A stretch of 42,142 bases of DNA from the NCBI GenBank assembly GCA_949297055.1, contig CASFRI010000046.1, positions 1 to 42,142 of the forward strand. The letters are read 5' to 3'. The notes below the pieces were generated by a model. It did no database searches. It was not told the origin of the DNA and worked only from the letters and a program-made list of their open reading frames with translations. A program made the position numbers and the translations under genes. Shown in pieces: positions 1 to 8,016 of this stretch (position 1 is the first letter of the stretch; each line of letters starts with the position of its first letter). The DNA is from an uncultured bacterium (GTDB lineage Bacteria > Bacillota_I > Bacilli_A > RFN20 > CAG-826).

Positions 1-187
1 CACTTTGCGCGCACTTACCAATTAATAAAGCATGAAAATAATCGTATTTACGATGTAATTCTTTAACGCTAGAAGAAATTCTTTTTCTACTAGCAAAAAA
101 TATCCCTAATCCGGCGATAATAAGAATAAGAATTAGGCCTCCGATAATGATAAGTGATATTTCTAAAATTCCAATCAGACTAAACAT
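1..187 (-). CDS. ezrA: Septation ring formation regulator EzrA, N-terminal fragment
   Basis: The reading frame starts at the ATG at 187 and runs off the left edge, so only about 62 residues are visible. They show a short extracytoplasmic start, one strongly hydrophobic segment (about residues 6-32, rich in Ile/Leu/Gly), then a basic stop-transfer (SRKR) and the start of a charged helix. This is the EzrA layout: one N-terminal membrane anchor followed by cytoplasmic spectrin-like coiled coils that restrain FtsZ ring assembly. Established knowledge: ezrA lies close to rpsD and tyrS in B. subtilis, and the same three genes are together here, which is the main reason for the name. The fragment alone could be another single-pass coiled-coil protein. 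Confidence 0.65.
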   Translation of the reverse strand, partial: MFSLIGILEISLIIIGGLILILIIAGLGIFFASRKRISSSVKELHRKYDYFHALLIGKCAQS

Positions 188-196
188 AGTAAATTA

Positions 197-205
197 ATTA
201 TAGCA
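197..205 (-). promoter_or_regulatory. Extended -10 promoter of ezrA, probably leaderless
   Basis: On the minus strand a TGC-TATAAT extended -10 ends nine bases before the ATG at 187. No Shine-Dalgarno lies between them. Transcription would start at or within about three bases of the start codon. A second TATAAT on this strand (228-233, inside the 15-base palindrome at 222-236) is an alternative, but it would give a leader that also lacks a clear ribosome binding site. Confidence 0.5.
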
Positions 206-279
206 ATATTTTTAGAAATTTGAATATATTATATTCATAAATTAGAGAAGTTCCTACTTATACATAGTATAAATTTTCA

Positions 280-309
280 TTGACTAATCTATCTTAAACG
301 TGCAATAAT
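280..309 (+). promoter_or_regulatory. rpsD promoter (-35 TTGACT, extended -10)
   Basis: TTGACT at 280-285 is followed 18 bases later by AATAAT at 304-309, preceded by TGC (extended -10). This places the start of transcription near 316 and leaves a leader of about 160 bases before rpsD, long for this compact genome. Confidence 0.6.
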
Positions 310-315
310 ATTTGT

Positions 316-475
316 CGCATGTAAAGTAGCAGATAAATACCACTCGTCCGACGTCTTGACCGAATCGGAACAAAGTAGCTGAAGCTCAAAGGCGAAAAGT
401 CATAATCAAGACATCCGGGGTGAGGAATTTATCCCTTCGAAAATATGCAATATTTCAGGAAGGAGGAAAAAAGAC
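316..475 (+). ncRNA. Structured rpsD leader, candidate S4 autoregulatory element
   Basis: The leader contains a perfect 7-bp long-range stem (353-359 GTCTTGA with 406-412 TCAAGAC) enclosing small hairpins. Downstream are two mutually exclusive helices. In one, GGGGT at 417-421 pairs with ATCCC at 431-435. In the other, CCTTC at 434-438 pairs with GAAGG at 459-463, stacked on 439-446 with 450-456 around a GCA loop, which hides part of the Shine-Dalgarno (458-466). Known biology: rpsD of B. subtilis is autogenously regulated through its leader by S4. I infer the same role; the sequence does not match a consensus I can recall base by base. Confidence 0.55.
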
Positions 476-1078
476 ATGAGAGATCGTAGTTCAACTTGGA
501 AAAAATCGCGTCGATTAGAATTCTCAATTTTAGAAAATGGTAAAGAATTTAAGAAACGTAAATATGGTCCAGGTCAACACGGTAATGACCGTAAGAAAAA
601 ACCATCTGAATATGGTAAACAATTAATTGAAAAGCAAAAACTTCGTAACATGTATGGCGTAAGTGAAAAACAATTCCGTCGTCTTTTCAAAATTGCAAAA
701 AAATCTAAAGATGTTACCGGTTTAGCGTTCATGCACATCTTAGAAAGCCGTCTTGATAACGTCGTCTATCGTCTCGGCTTTGCAAGAACTCGCAAAGGTG
801 CAAGACAAATCGTTAGCCACAATCACATCTTACTTAACGGTCAAAGAGCAAACATTCCTAGTATGCTCGTAAAAATTGACGATGTTGTATCTATCAAACC
901 AGGCCACGAATTAAAAGTTATCAAGGAAAGTCTTGAAGCTAACAAAAATAGTTGTGCTTGGGTTGAAGTAGATGCTGATAAGTTAAGCGGAAAACTCATT
1001 CGTTTCCCAGAACGTAATGAATTACCAAAAGATATCAACGAAGCCCAAATCGTCGAATACTACAACCGTTTACTCTAA
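476..1078 (+). CDS. rpsD: 30S ribosomal protein S4
   Basis: At 200 residues this is the normal length for S4, a primary 16S rRNA-binding protein that nucleates assembly of the small subunit. The N-terminal part carries the basic YGPGQHG motif and lacks the zinc-binding cysteines of some S4 types. The S4 RNA-binding domain lies at about residues 91-155 (MHILESRLDNVVYRLGFA, then RQIVSHNHILLNG). The start is set by a very strong ribosome binding site (GGAAGGAGG at 458-466). The gene is monocistronic, with its own promoter and terminator. It probably controls its own expression through the leader RNA. Confidence 0.98.
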   Translation: MRDRSSTWKKSRRLEFSILENGKEFKKRKYGPGQHGNDRKKKPSEYGKQLIEKQKLRNMYGVSEKQFRRLFKIAKKSKDVTGLAFMHILESRLDNVVYRLGFARTRKGARQIVSHNHILLNGQRANIPSMLVKIDDVVSIKPGHELKVIKESLEANKNSCAWVEVDADKLSGKLIRFPERNELPKDINEAQIVEYYNRLL

Positions 1079-1100
1079 TACTTACCTACTATTAGAAAAT

Positions 1101-1130
1101 AAAAGGACAGTAATCGAACTGTCTTTTTTT
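1101..1130. terminator. Bidirectional rho-independent terminator between rpsD and tyrS
   Basis: GACAGT (1106-1111) and ACTGTC (1118-1123) form a 6-bp stem, extended by flanking A/T pairs and followed by a seven-T run. The A-rich left flank gives a U-rich tail on the other strand, so it can also end the coaX-tyrS operon arriving from the right. Confidence 0.85.
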
Positions 1131-1149
1131 AAATTTGTCTAACTAACAA

Positions 1150-2403
1150 TTAAACGCGTTTTACTAAATAATAATTTTTCTTACCACGTTTGATGAGGTG
1201 ATATTCATCAAATAGAGCATTTGATTTATCTATAAGCTTATTAGGATCATTTACTTTTTCGCCATTTAAGCGAATAGAATTTCCATTTATAAATTCTCTT
1301 GCTTCGCGTTTAGATTTAGCCGCACCGATAGAAATCAATAAATCTTCAAGTTTCAAATCTTCGTTAACTTCGACCATGAAAGATGAAAAAACATCTTCTA
1401 ATTGTTGTTTATTAAGCTTAGCGATTTCGCCACTAAAAAGAATATTAGACATTTCTTTAGCCTCTAAGGCTGCTTCTTCTCCATGAATCGTCTTAGTGAC
1501 TTCGAACGCTAAAGCTTCTTGGGCTAAACGAAGATGAGGCGCAGCAAGATGTTCATTGCTAATACGTTCAATTTCATCTATTGGAAGGAAAGTGAATATT
1601 TTTAGATAGCGAAGAGTGTCTTCATCGCTCGTATTTATCAAGTATTGATATAACTTATATGGCGAAGTAAGTTCTTTATCAAGAAATAACGCTCCATCTT
1701 CTGACTTACCGAATTTTCTTCCATCACTACGCGTAATTAAAGGTGCAGTTAAGACTTCAACTTTCGCATCTGTTCCACGCACTTTTCTAATAAGTTCTAA
1801 TCCACTTGTAAGATTACCCCATTGATCACTTCCGCCAATTTGAATATGGCAGTTTTTTGTATCGTAAAGATGTAAGAAATCAATAGATTGTAAAGTCATA
1901 TAGGAAAATTCACTATAAGAGATACCAACAATAAGCCTAGAAGCGATAATATCTTTTGAAAGCATATAGTTTATTGAAAAATATTTTCCATAATCTCTTA
2001 AGAAATCGATAACTTTTAAATTGCCTAACCATTCGTAATTATCTAATAATTCACCTTTATTAGGATCGCTTAAATCTAAAAATCTTTCTAATTGCCTTCT
2101 AATGCAATTACGATTGTTTTCTAAAGTATGAACATCGAGCAAATTTCTTTCTTGCGATTTACCGCTTGGATCACCAATCATTCCTGTAACACCACCGACG
2201 ACAGCGATAATTTTATGGCCAGCACGTTGTAAACGCATAAGGATAGAAATCATGACAAAATTGCCTAAATGCATACTTTTTGCACTCGGATCAAAACCAC
2301 AATAAATTGTCTGTTTAGTTTTGAGCAATTCTTCTAATGCTTGCTCATTAGAGCAATCTTTCACTAATCCTCGCCATTTTAACTCTTCTAAGATGTTATT
2401 CAT
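1150..2403 (-). CDS. tyrS: Tyrosyl-tRNA synthetase
   Basis: The 417-residue protein is a standard bacterial TyrRS, charging tRNA-Tyr in the cytosol. The class I HIGH-like motif is FDPSAKSMHLGN (about residues 38-49), the specificity segment GGSDQWGN is intact, and the KMSKS equivalent is KFGKS. The C-terminal S4-like RNA-binding domain (from about residue 350, LEDLLISIGAAKSKREA) is present, so the enzyme is full length. The ribosome binding site is AAGGAGAAG, seven bases before the ATG. It is the last gene of the coaX operon, 18 bases after pncB, and is not preceded by a T-box leader, unlike many Bacillota tyrS genes. Its placement next to rpsD matches B. subtilis. Confidence 0.98.
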   Translation of the reverse strand: MNNILEELKWRGLVKDCSNEQALEELLKTKQTIYCGFDPSAKSMHLGNFVMISILMRLQRAGHKIIAVVGGVTGMIGDPSGKSQERNLLDVHTLENNRNCIRRQLERFLDLSDPNKGELLDNYEWLGNLKVIDFLRDYGKYFSINYMLSKDIIASRLIVGISYSEFSYMTLQSIDFLHLYDTKNCHIQIGGSDQWGNLTSGLELIRKVRGTDAKVEVLTAPLITRSDGRKFGKSEDGALFLDKELTSPYKLYQYLINTSDEDTLRYLKIFTFLPIDEIERISNEHLAAPHLRLAQEALAFEVTKTIHGEEAALEAKEMSNILFSGEIAKLNKQQLEDVFSSFMVEVNEDLKLEDLLISIGAAKSKREAREFINGNSIRLNGEKVNDPNKLIDKSNALFDEYHLIKRGKKNYYLVKRV

Positions 2404-2421
2404 ATTTAACTTCTCCTTCGT

Positions 2422-3525
2422 TTATTTTACTTCGATTGGATAACTAACTTTTTTAAGTCGACTTGAAGCTATTTCATTACGCCCTTCTTTAGCTTGTGGC
2501 AAACCATCTAAATTGACTAAATCTCCTGTAAATCCACAAGTCATATTATTGACAAAATAAGTGCCAACACCATAAGTATCTACTGGTACACCTTCTTTTG
2601 TCCATTCATCAATTTTTTCTTTAGAAAAAGAACTAGAAACTATAATTTTAACATGATTAAATCCTTCTTTATCTAAAGCTTCTCTTAGGGCATAAATTAA
2701 TTGTTTACAGACACCATGTGGATCAAAACCAGATGTATCTTTATCATCGAAATAATGATCGATGAGCGATTTAGAAGTATCGACTCTAACTGCGTTAAGT
2801 TTATCTTTTAAATGTCTTGCTAGAATTAAAGAATCTCTAACGACGTTATTATGATAATCAATTAAAGCTGTCAACTTTTCATTTGGATAAGCCTTTAAAT
2901 ATGCTTCGCTAGCCTTAATAATATCGCCTCCACAAATTTCAATTAAAGCGTGTGGCATCGTGCCACTTCCTTTTCCGCCCCACCATAAACCTTGGGCATC
3001 AGTGGAAACTTTATTGATACCTCCAACATAAGTAGCGTAGCCATCCCCTACTTGAGTTAAATAATCATCTTGTCTATCCGCCATAGAGAAAACGTTCGTA
3101 CCTCTCGCAGCTAAAACTACTTCATGAACATTGGTAGCCACACTTGTACGTCTTGCTAAAATTCCATCGATTAATGATTCAAGATAACCAAAATCTTCAT
3201 AATGACCTTTTATTTTTAAAACTGGTTCATTCGCACTTATCATATCCCCATCTTCTAAAGCATAAATTTCTAAATCTTCCGGATGCTTAGCGAACGTATG
3301 AATTAAAGCAATAACTTCATCTAGACCACAAACCATCGCTTCTTTACGGCGTTGAAAAAATTGCATCGTAACGATATGACCAGGCAATAATGATTCGACG
3401 ATATGATGCGATTTTAAAAAGTAATTCGCGGAGAAAAAGCCATCTTTAATTCTTTCATCAAATTTAAAGGTTTTGTTCGTTAATCTCGCTAATTTGCCAC
3501 TCTTTTTAAGTTCAATCTCTTCCAT
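2422..3525 (-). CDS. pncB: Nicotinate phosphoribosyltransferase
   Basis: This 367-residue protein belongs to the short nicotinate phosphoribosyltransferase class. The enzyme makes nicotinate mononucleotide from nicotinate and PRPP, the entry step of NAD salvage. The type II PRTase barrel is recognisable from GSGTMPHALIEICGGD (about residues 186-201), the phosphate-binding stretch ending VSSSFSKEKI, and VDTYGVGTYFVNN near residues 316-328. It is about 100 residues shorter than the B. subtilis enzyme. The start overlaps the M42 peptidase gene by 14 bases, with AGGAAAC as ribosome binding site. Next to coaX and a PanT-like transporter it suggests a vitamin-scavenging operon. Confidence 0.9.
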   Translation of the reverse strand: MEEIELKKSGKLARLTNKTFKFDERIKDGFFSANYFLKSHHIVESLLPGHIVTMQFFQRRKEAMVCGLDEVIALIHTFAKHPEDLEIYALEDGDMISANEPVLKIKGHYEDFGYLESLIDGILARRTSVATNVHEVVLAARGTNVFSMADRQDDYLTQVGDGYATYVGGINKVSTDAQGLWWGGKGSGTMPHALIEICGGDIIKASEAYLKAYPNEKLTALIDYHNNVVRDSLILARHLKDKLNAVRVDTSKSLIDHYFDDKDTSGFDPHGVCKQLIYALREALDKEGFNHVKIIVSSSFSKEKIDEWTKEGVPVDTYGVGTYFVNNMTCGFTGDLVNLDGLPQAKEGRNEIASSRLKKVSYPIEVK

Positions 3526-4603
3526 ATATAGTTTCCTTTCGTAACTTCAAAATTAAATCTTTATCGAATTTTTTTACTAATTCAACTAAAGAAATTCTTG
3601 CTGCTTCATAATCTCTTCCATCGATAATTGAAGAAGGTGAATGAATATTTCTTGCACATAGACAATGTGATAAAAGGAGGACACCATCGTAGGCTAGTTG
3701 AACTTTTGAGCCATCTGTCGTGCCCGCAGATTGAAAATATTGATATGGAAGTTTTAATTGTTCCATCGTATCAATTTGTAAATCTAACAAAACCTTATTA
3801 GCGATGACCCCGCGGTCAAGATAACGAATTAGAACGCCCGCACCTAATTTTCCATTCGCATTTTTATTACCATCGTAATCATTCGCTGGCGAACAATCTA
3901 AAATGATGCAAACATCGGGTTTAATCATATGCGATAAAGTGATTGCCCCCCTACACCCAACTTCTTCTTGAACGGTTGCACCTACATAAAGGTTAACATT
4001 TAATTTTTCATCCTTTAATGCATCTAATAAATCTAGACCCAAAGCACAGCCATATCGATTGTCGAATGCCTTAGCGAGATAACGGTTCTTACCAATTTTC
4101 TTAAAATTCCCTTCCTCGACGATCATATCATTAACATTAACGCCAGCTTTTAATGTTTCTTTTTCACTTGCAAAGCCAAAATCGAATGTTAAATCGCTTG
4201 ATTTAATATCTTTATTAGATTCACCGAAATGTGGAGCTAAAGCAGAGATCGAACCATAATATTTTTTATTATTCTTAGTCGTTAAAATAAGACGAGAACT
4301 AGGAAGTCTAGATAAAGTTATACCCCCGACAACATTTACACCTATTAAGCCATTTGGAAAAATTTGTTTCACGACAAAACCAACTTCGTCCATATGAGCG
4401 ATAACTAAAACTTTAGGTAATGTTTCATCAATTTCTTTTTTATGAGCGACAATGGAACCTAATTCATCATATTCTACGACTAAATCACGATCTAAATAGG
4501 CATTTTTTAAAAAATTTCTTACTTCGTCTTCGCGTCCAGAAATGGCATCAAGCGAAGTCAATTCTTTTAAATATTTGACTGAATTTCTATTAATTTTTAT
4601 CAT
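3512..4603 (-). CDS. M42 family metallo-aminopeptidase
   Basis: The 363-residue protein is an M42 peptidase, a cytosolic dinuclear-metal aminopeptidase that trims peptides. All family landmarks are present: HMDEVG (residues 70-75, metal ligands H70 and D72), AFDNRYG with the bridging Asp, QEEVG with the general-base and ligand Glu pair, a DCSP ligand Asp, and NIHSPS near the C terminus with the last His ligand. Substrate preference (Glu, Lys or broad) cannot be read from sequence. The ATG follows GAGGT at six bases and overlaps trmB by 14 bases, so it is translationally coupled. Annotations as endoglucanase in this family are historical errors. Confidence 0.92.
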   Translation of the reverse strand: MIKINRNSVKYLKELTSLDAISGREDEVRNFLKNAYLDRDLVVEYDELGSIVAHKKEIDETLPKVLVIAHMDEVGFVVKQIFPNGLIGVNVVGGITLSRLPSSRLILTTKNNKKYYGSISALAPHFGESNKDIKSSDLTFDFGFASEKETLKAGVNVNDMIVEEGNFKKIGKNRYLAKAFDNRYGCALGLDLLDALKDEKLNVNLYVGATVQEEVGCRGAITLSHMIKPDVCIILDCSPANDYDGNKNANGKLGAGVLIRYLDRGVIANKVLLDLQIDTMEQLKLPYQYFQSAGTTDGSKVQLAYDGVLLLSHCLCARNIHSPSSIIDGRDYEAARISLVELVKKFDKDLILKLRKETIYGRD

Positions 4604-5213
4604 AACTTACCTCGACTTTATACATTTGTTTACCTATGTTCATATATTTTTCTTCATACTTAGACATCGGACCAGAAGAAATTGAATAATTTCTATCTAG
4701 CGATAATATCTTAAAACCTTCTTGCTCAAAAGTCATCACACTATCGTTAAAAAGTTCTAAATGATCGGTTTTAAGAATAATTTTTCCATTATGTTTTAAA
4801 ATTTGTTTATAAATATCTAAGAAGTTTTTTGAAGTGAGTCTTCTTTTATGATGACGAATTTTAGGCCAAGGATCAGGAAAATTTAAATAAATAGCATCAA
4901 ATTTAATTTCTTTTGGCAACACTTCTATTAATTTATTCGCGTTCCCAATGAAGAAATAAACGTTATCAATATCTTCTTCAATTATTTTTTTCATCGCAAT
5001 CGCACCACATATTTTATTTAATTCAACGCCAAGAAAATAAGTATGAGGATAAGTTTTTGACATTCTTAATAAGAAATCGCCCTTTCCCATGCCAATTTCT
5101 AAAATATGTTCATGAAAAATAGAATAATCATCTAGTGATTTAGATGAAGTAATCATTCTATCTTCATTTGCAATTAAATACGGCTCTGCCCAAGGTTTAA
5201 ACTTTTGTCTCAT
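4590..5213 (-). CDS. trmB: tRNA (guanine-N7-)-methyltransferase TrmB
   Basis: At 207 residues this matches TrmB, which forms m7G46 in the tRNA variable loop using SAM. Visible motifs are RQKFKPWAEPYL at the N terminus, the SAM-binding loop LEIGMGKGDFLL (about residues 35-46), the signature NFPDPWPKIRHHKRRL with catalytic Asp, and the C-terminal family motif SKYEEKY. The ATG overlaps the stop of the transporter-peptidase gene as ATGA, so the two are coupled. There is no functional link to its operon neighbours beyond co-expression. Confidence 0.96.
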   Translation of the reverse strand: MRQKFKPWAEPYLIANEDRMITSSKSLDDYSIFHEHILEIGMGKGDFLLRMSKTYPHTYFLGVELNKICGAIAMKKIIEEDIDNVYFFIGNANKLIEVLPKEIKFDAIYLNFPDPWPKIRHHKRRLTSKNFLDIYKQILKHNGKIILKTDHLELFNDSVMTFEQEGFKILSLDRNYSISSGPMSKYEEKYMNIGKQMYKVEVSYDKN

Positions 5214-7165
5214 AAATCTAATAATTTTAATAAAGCTTCATAATAAATATGCATCGCTTGTTTCATTTCATTTATATCGTAAAATTCATCGACGCCATGC
5301 ATATGATAATCTTTTTCATTAATTGCTGGGCCAAAAGCAACGCAGTTTTTAACTTCTTTGGCATACGTTCCTCCCCCAATCGCTAAAGGTTTAGAAATAG
5401 TGTCGCCGCTAATTTTACGATAGGAAGTAAGTAATGTTTTTACTAATTTACCTTCTGGGTCGACGTAAAGAGGTTTAGCATAACTAATTTCTTTATAACT
5501 ATATTTGTGAAACTTGTTAATATTTTCGACTATTTGAGCGTAGTCTAACAAATGAGGATGACGATAATCAATACCCACGCTCAGACAATTATTTTTATAA
5601 TTTGCTAAGCCAATATTTAAAGATGATGAGCCGAGCGTTTCATCCTTAACATAAATATTTAAACCTTTGCCCTCTTGATCTATGAGCATCGAATATAGTT
5701 CTTTTAGGCTTTCTTCATCATAAAATTCTCCAATCGCTGCTATAGCGATTAAAAATGCATTTTTACCTAATAACGGTAATGAACCGTGTGAGGCTTTTCC
5801 TTTAAAAATAATCGTTTTATCATCTAAGGCATCATATTCAATTTTTTTAGCATCTAAGAATTTAATAAATTCTTTATCAACTTTTTTTAGTTCTATTTTT
5901 GCTTTATCAATACAAATATTAAAAGCATTTCCGGCTTCGATTGAAATGACATTTTTTAAAGTAATTGTTGAATATAAATAAAAATGTAAAATGCCTTTTT
6001 CACTATAAATTAAAGGAAAATCTGCATCAGGAGTAAAAGCATATTTTGGCTCTTCTTTTTTAAGTGTTTCAAAATAATAATTTAAACAAGATGAACCACG
6101 TTCTTCATCTCCTCCAATTACTAGTCTTAATTTGTGATTTTTAATTTTATTTTGTTCTTTCAATATTTTTAAGACATACATCATTAAGACGAGTGGTCCT
6201 TTATCATCGATTACTCCTCTTCCATAAATCAAATCATTAACTCTCGTCAAAGTAAATGGTGGATAAGACCAATTACCTTCTGCGCTTACCACGTCGCAAT
6301 GAGCGAATACACCAATGATTGGTCCGTTTCCATCAACATCAATTTCTAAAACTCTATTGTCATAAATTGTCGCACTTTCAAAACCTAATCTTAATGCTTC
6401 TTCTTTTAAGAAAGCCAAAGCTTCACTTACATATTTTCCATAAGGATTTAATTTAGAAACACTTGTTGCATCATAGACGCTAGGAATCTTAATTAACTTC
6501 GCTAAAGTATTTAATGTTTCTTCGACTTTTTCTTCGATAAAGGCAGGAACTTTTTTCATATGTTTTTTCTTTCCTTTCTGCATTTTTAAACGTAGTCTTG
6601 TCGCACTTTTTAATAATGGAATCGAAATAAGTGGCACTAATACGACCGCTAAAGAAATTTCTACAACACAGTTCAAAGTAAATATAGCGGATAAAACTGT
6701 GAAGAAAGTCATATCTTGATTAGGCATAAAAGCGTAAAGTAAGGGAATGACCATCGCTGTGTGAAATAACGTTAATAAGCCACTTAAGACCCCACTTAAT
6801 ACGCAAAAACCTACTTTATTATGCACTTTATTTCTAATGGTTTGAAATAAAACACCTGCAAGAAAACCAAAAATAAGGCGTGGAAGCACTGATATCAAAG
6901 GATTGATAAATAAATAATCTGCTACACCAGCAGGCATAGTCATCGCCTTAAAAAGTGAGCATAAACCAAATGTCAAACCTAAAATTGAACCTTCGAAAAT
7001 ACCAAATAAAAAAGCTCCCACTAAGACGATAAGATGAATGGTTGTAAAAGAAATTGGTCCAATGGTGATAAAACCAAGATTAGGAACGAAAGTAAATATA
7101 ACGATCAATGCAACGAACATCGCATCGATGCACATACGTAAAATCTTTTTATCGGTTACGGTCAT
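5210..7165 (-). CDS. Fusion of PanT-like ECF transporter S component with PepV-type M20 dipeptidase
   Basis: One uninterrupted frame codes for two proteins normally separate. The first about 202 residues have six hydrophobic segments and the ECF substrate-binding pattern (FITIGPISFTTIHLIVLVGA, then FINPLISVLPRLIFGFLAG), closest to pantothenate-type (PanT) S components. The remaining 449 residues are a complete PepV-like dipeptidase: HCDVV (local residues 87-91), YGRGVIDDKGP, GGDEERGSS, TPDADFP and a C-terminal VAFGPAINEKDYHMHG. A methionine exactly at the PepV start (ATG at 6559) has AAAGGA 12 bases upstream, so free PepV may also be made. The ATG at 7165 is preferred over a TTG at 7174. The overlap with coaX, the pantothenate kinase gene, supports pantothenate as ligand. 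PepV enzymes can cleave beta-alanyl dipeptides such as carnosine; a link to pantothenate here is speculative. Confidence 0.85.
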   Translation of the reverse strand: MTVTDKKILRMCIDAMFVALIVIFTFVPNLGFITIGPISFTTIHLIVLVGAFLFGIFEGSILGLTFGLCSLFKAMTMPAGVADYLFINPLISVLPRLIFGFLAGVLFQTIRNKVHNKVGFCVLSGVLSGLLTLFHTAMVIPLLYAFMPNQDMTFFTVLSAIFTLNCVVEISLAVVLVPLISIPLLKSATRLRLKMQKGKKKHMKKVPAFIEEKVEETLNTLAKLIKIPSVYDATSVSKLNPYGKYVSEALAFLKEEALRLGFESATIYDNRVLEIDVDGNGPIIGVFAHCDVVSAEGNWSYPPFTLTRVNDLIYGRGVIDDKGPLVLMMYVLKILKEQNKIKNHKLRLVIGGDEERGSSCLNYYFETLKKEEPKYAFTPDADFPLIYSEKGILHFYLYSTITLKNVISIEAGNAFNICIDKAKIELKKVDKEFIKFLDAKKIEYDALDDKTIIFKGKASHGSLPLLGKNAFLIAIAAIGEFYDEESLKELYSMLIDQEGKGLNIYVKDETLGSSSLNIGLANYKNNCLSVGIDYRHPHLLDYAQIVENINKFHKYSYKEISYAKPLYVDPEGKLVKTLLTSYRKISGDTISKPLAIGGGTYAKEVKNCVAFGPAINEKDYHMHGVDEFYDINEMKQAMHIYYEALLKLLDL

Positions 7166-7910
7166 AAATTTCAAATAATCCTTTTAAGACGAGATGATGA
7201 TCAAATTGATATGAATTAGGAAGTAGGCCTTTCAAAATATTTGAATAACCACCAGTGACAATTTTGTTTAATGGATAACCTAATTCATCTTCGATCATTT
7301 TAGCTAAACCAATAATAAGAGCAATCGTTCCATTAACCGCCCCACTATTTAAACTAGCGACAGTATTTTTACCGATAACCTTTTCTGGTTTTTCAAAAGA
7401 AATATCCATAAGTTGCGCGGCTTTTTCGGCTAAGGCATCGAAACTAACCTTCACTCCAGGATAGATGATACAACCGACTAAATCTTCATTTTTATCGATG
7501 ACAATAAATTTTGTCGCCGTTCCTAAATCGATAATTAAAGCAGGACATAGGCCCATCTTTTTAGCTCCTACTCCAGCGCAAAGTAAATCTTGACCAAGTT
7601 CTTGAGGATGATCAATTTTAATTCTTATACCACTCTTTAAATGTCTAGAAAGCAAAGTTGGATTAACTTTAAAAACTTTTTCTAATGCTCTGGCAATTCT
7701 TTTAGAAATAGAAGGAACGACGCTTGCAATATAGATAGCCTTAATTTCTTTAATATCAATATTGTCATTTAATAAGGAATTAAAACTTAAATAATATTCA
7801 TCGCTAGTCTTAGTTAATGAAGTGTTGAAAAGATAAGTTTTAATAATCTTTCCATCTTTAAGAATACCTAAATCGATGCAGGTGTTACCAATATCGACGC
7901 ATATAATCAT
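7149..7910 (-). CDS. coaX: Type III pantothenate kinase
   Basis: The 253-residue protein is a CoaX kinase, which phosphorylates pantothenate at the first step of coenzyme A synthesis. It has the ASKHA fold signature: phosphate loop VDIGNTCIDLG at residues 5-15, the pantothenate region HPQELGQDLLCAGVGA, a second phosphate motif IDLGTATKF with catalytic Asp, and VTGGYSNIL near the C terminus. This type typically needs a monovalent cation and is not feedback-inhibited by CoA. It is the first gene of the operon, with GGAGG as ribosome binding site and its own promoter. The downstream gene overlaps it by 17 bases and carries a PanT-like domain, so uptake and trapping of pantothenate are co-encoded. 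Confidence 0.95.
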   Translation of the reverse strand: MIICVDIGNTCIDLGILKDGKIIKTYLFNTSLTKTSDEYYLSFNSLLNDNIDIKEIKAIYIASVVPSISKRIARALEKVFKVNPTLLSRHLKSGIRIKIDHPQELGQDLLCAGVGAKKMGLCPALIIDLGTATKFIVIDKNEDLVGCIIYPGVKVSFDALAEKAAQLMDISFEKPEKVIGKNTVASLNSGAVNGTIALIIGLAKMIEDELGYPLNKIVTGGYSNILKGLLPNSYQFDHHLVLKGLFEIYDRNR

Positions 7911-7963
7911 AAATTTCTACCTCCGCTACAATCTCAACTTTCTTGAGTATCGTGCCTGCTATC

Positions 7964-7991
7964 ATTATAAATAATTTAGTTTGAATATCAA
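7964..7991 (-). promoter_or_regulatory. coaX operon promoter
   Basis: On the minus strand TTGATA (7986-7991) and TATAAT (7964-7969) are 16 bases apart. The leader of about 45 bases contains a small hairpin, CTCAA and TTGAG at 7933-7947, before the GGAGG ribosome binding site. The -35 shares base 7986 with the -35 of the divergent lipoprotein promoter, so the two promoters probably exclude each other. Confidence 0.7.
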
Positions 7992-8009
7992 TTTATATAT
8001 TTATATAAT
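7981..8009 (+). promoter_or_regulatory. Promoter of lipoprotein gene at 8017, predicted leaderless
   Basis: TTGAAT (7981-7986) and TATAAT (8004-8009) are separated by the ideal 17 bases. Only seven bases lie between the -10 and the ATG at 8017, which puts the transcript start on or next to the start codon. Confidence 0.75.
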
Positions 8010-8016
8010 TTAAGGC

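Noticed and set aside
353-470. T-box or SRP RNA in the region before rpsD
   Set aside because: The conserved AGGGTGGNACCGCG T-box and the SRP tetraloop GGAAGCAG core are absent; the fit to an S4-type leader before its own gene is better.
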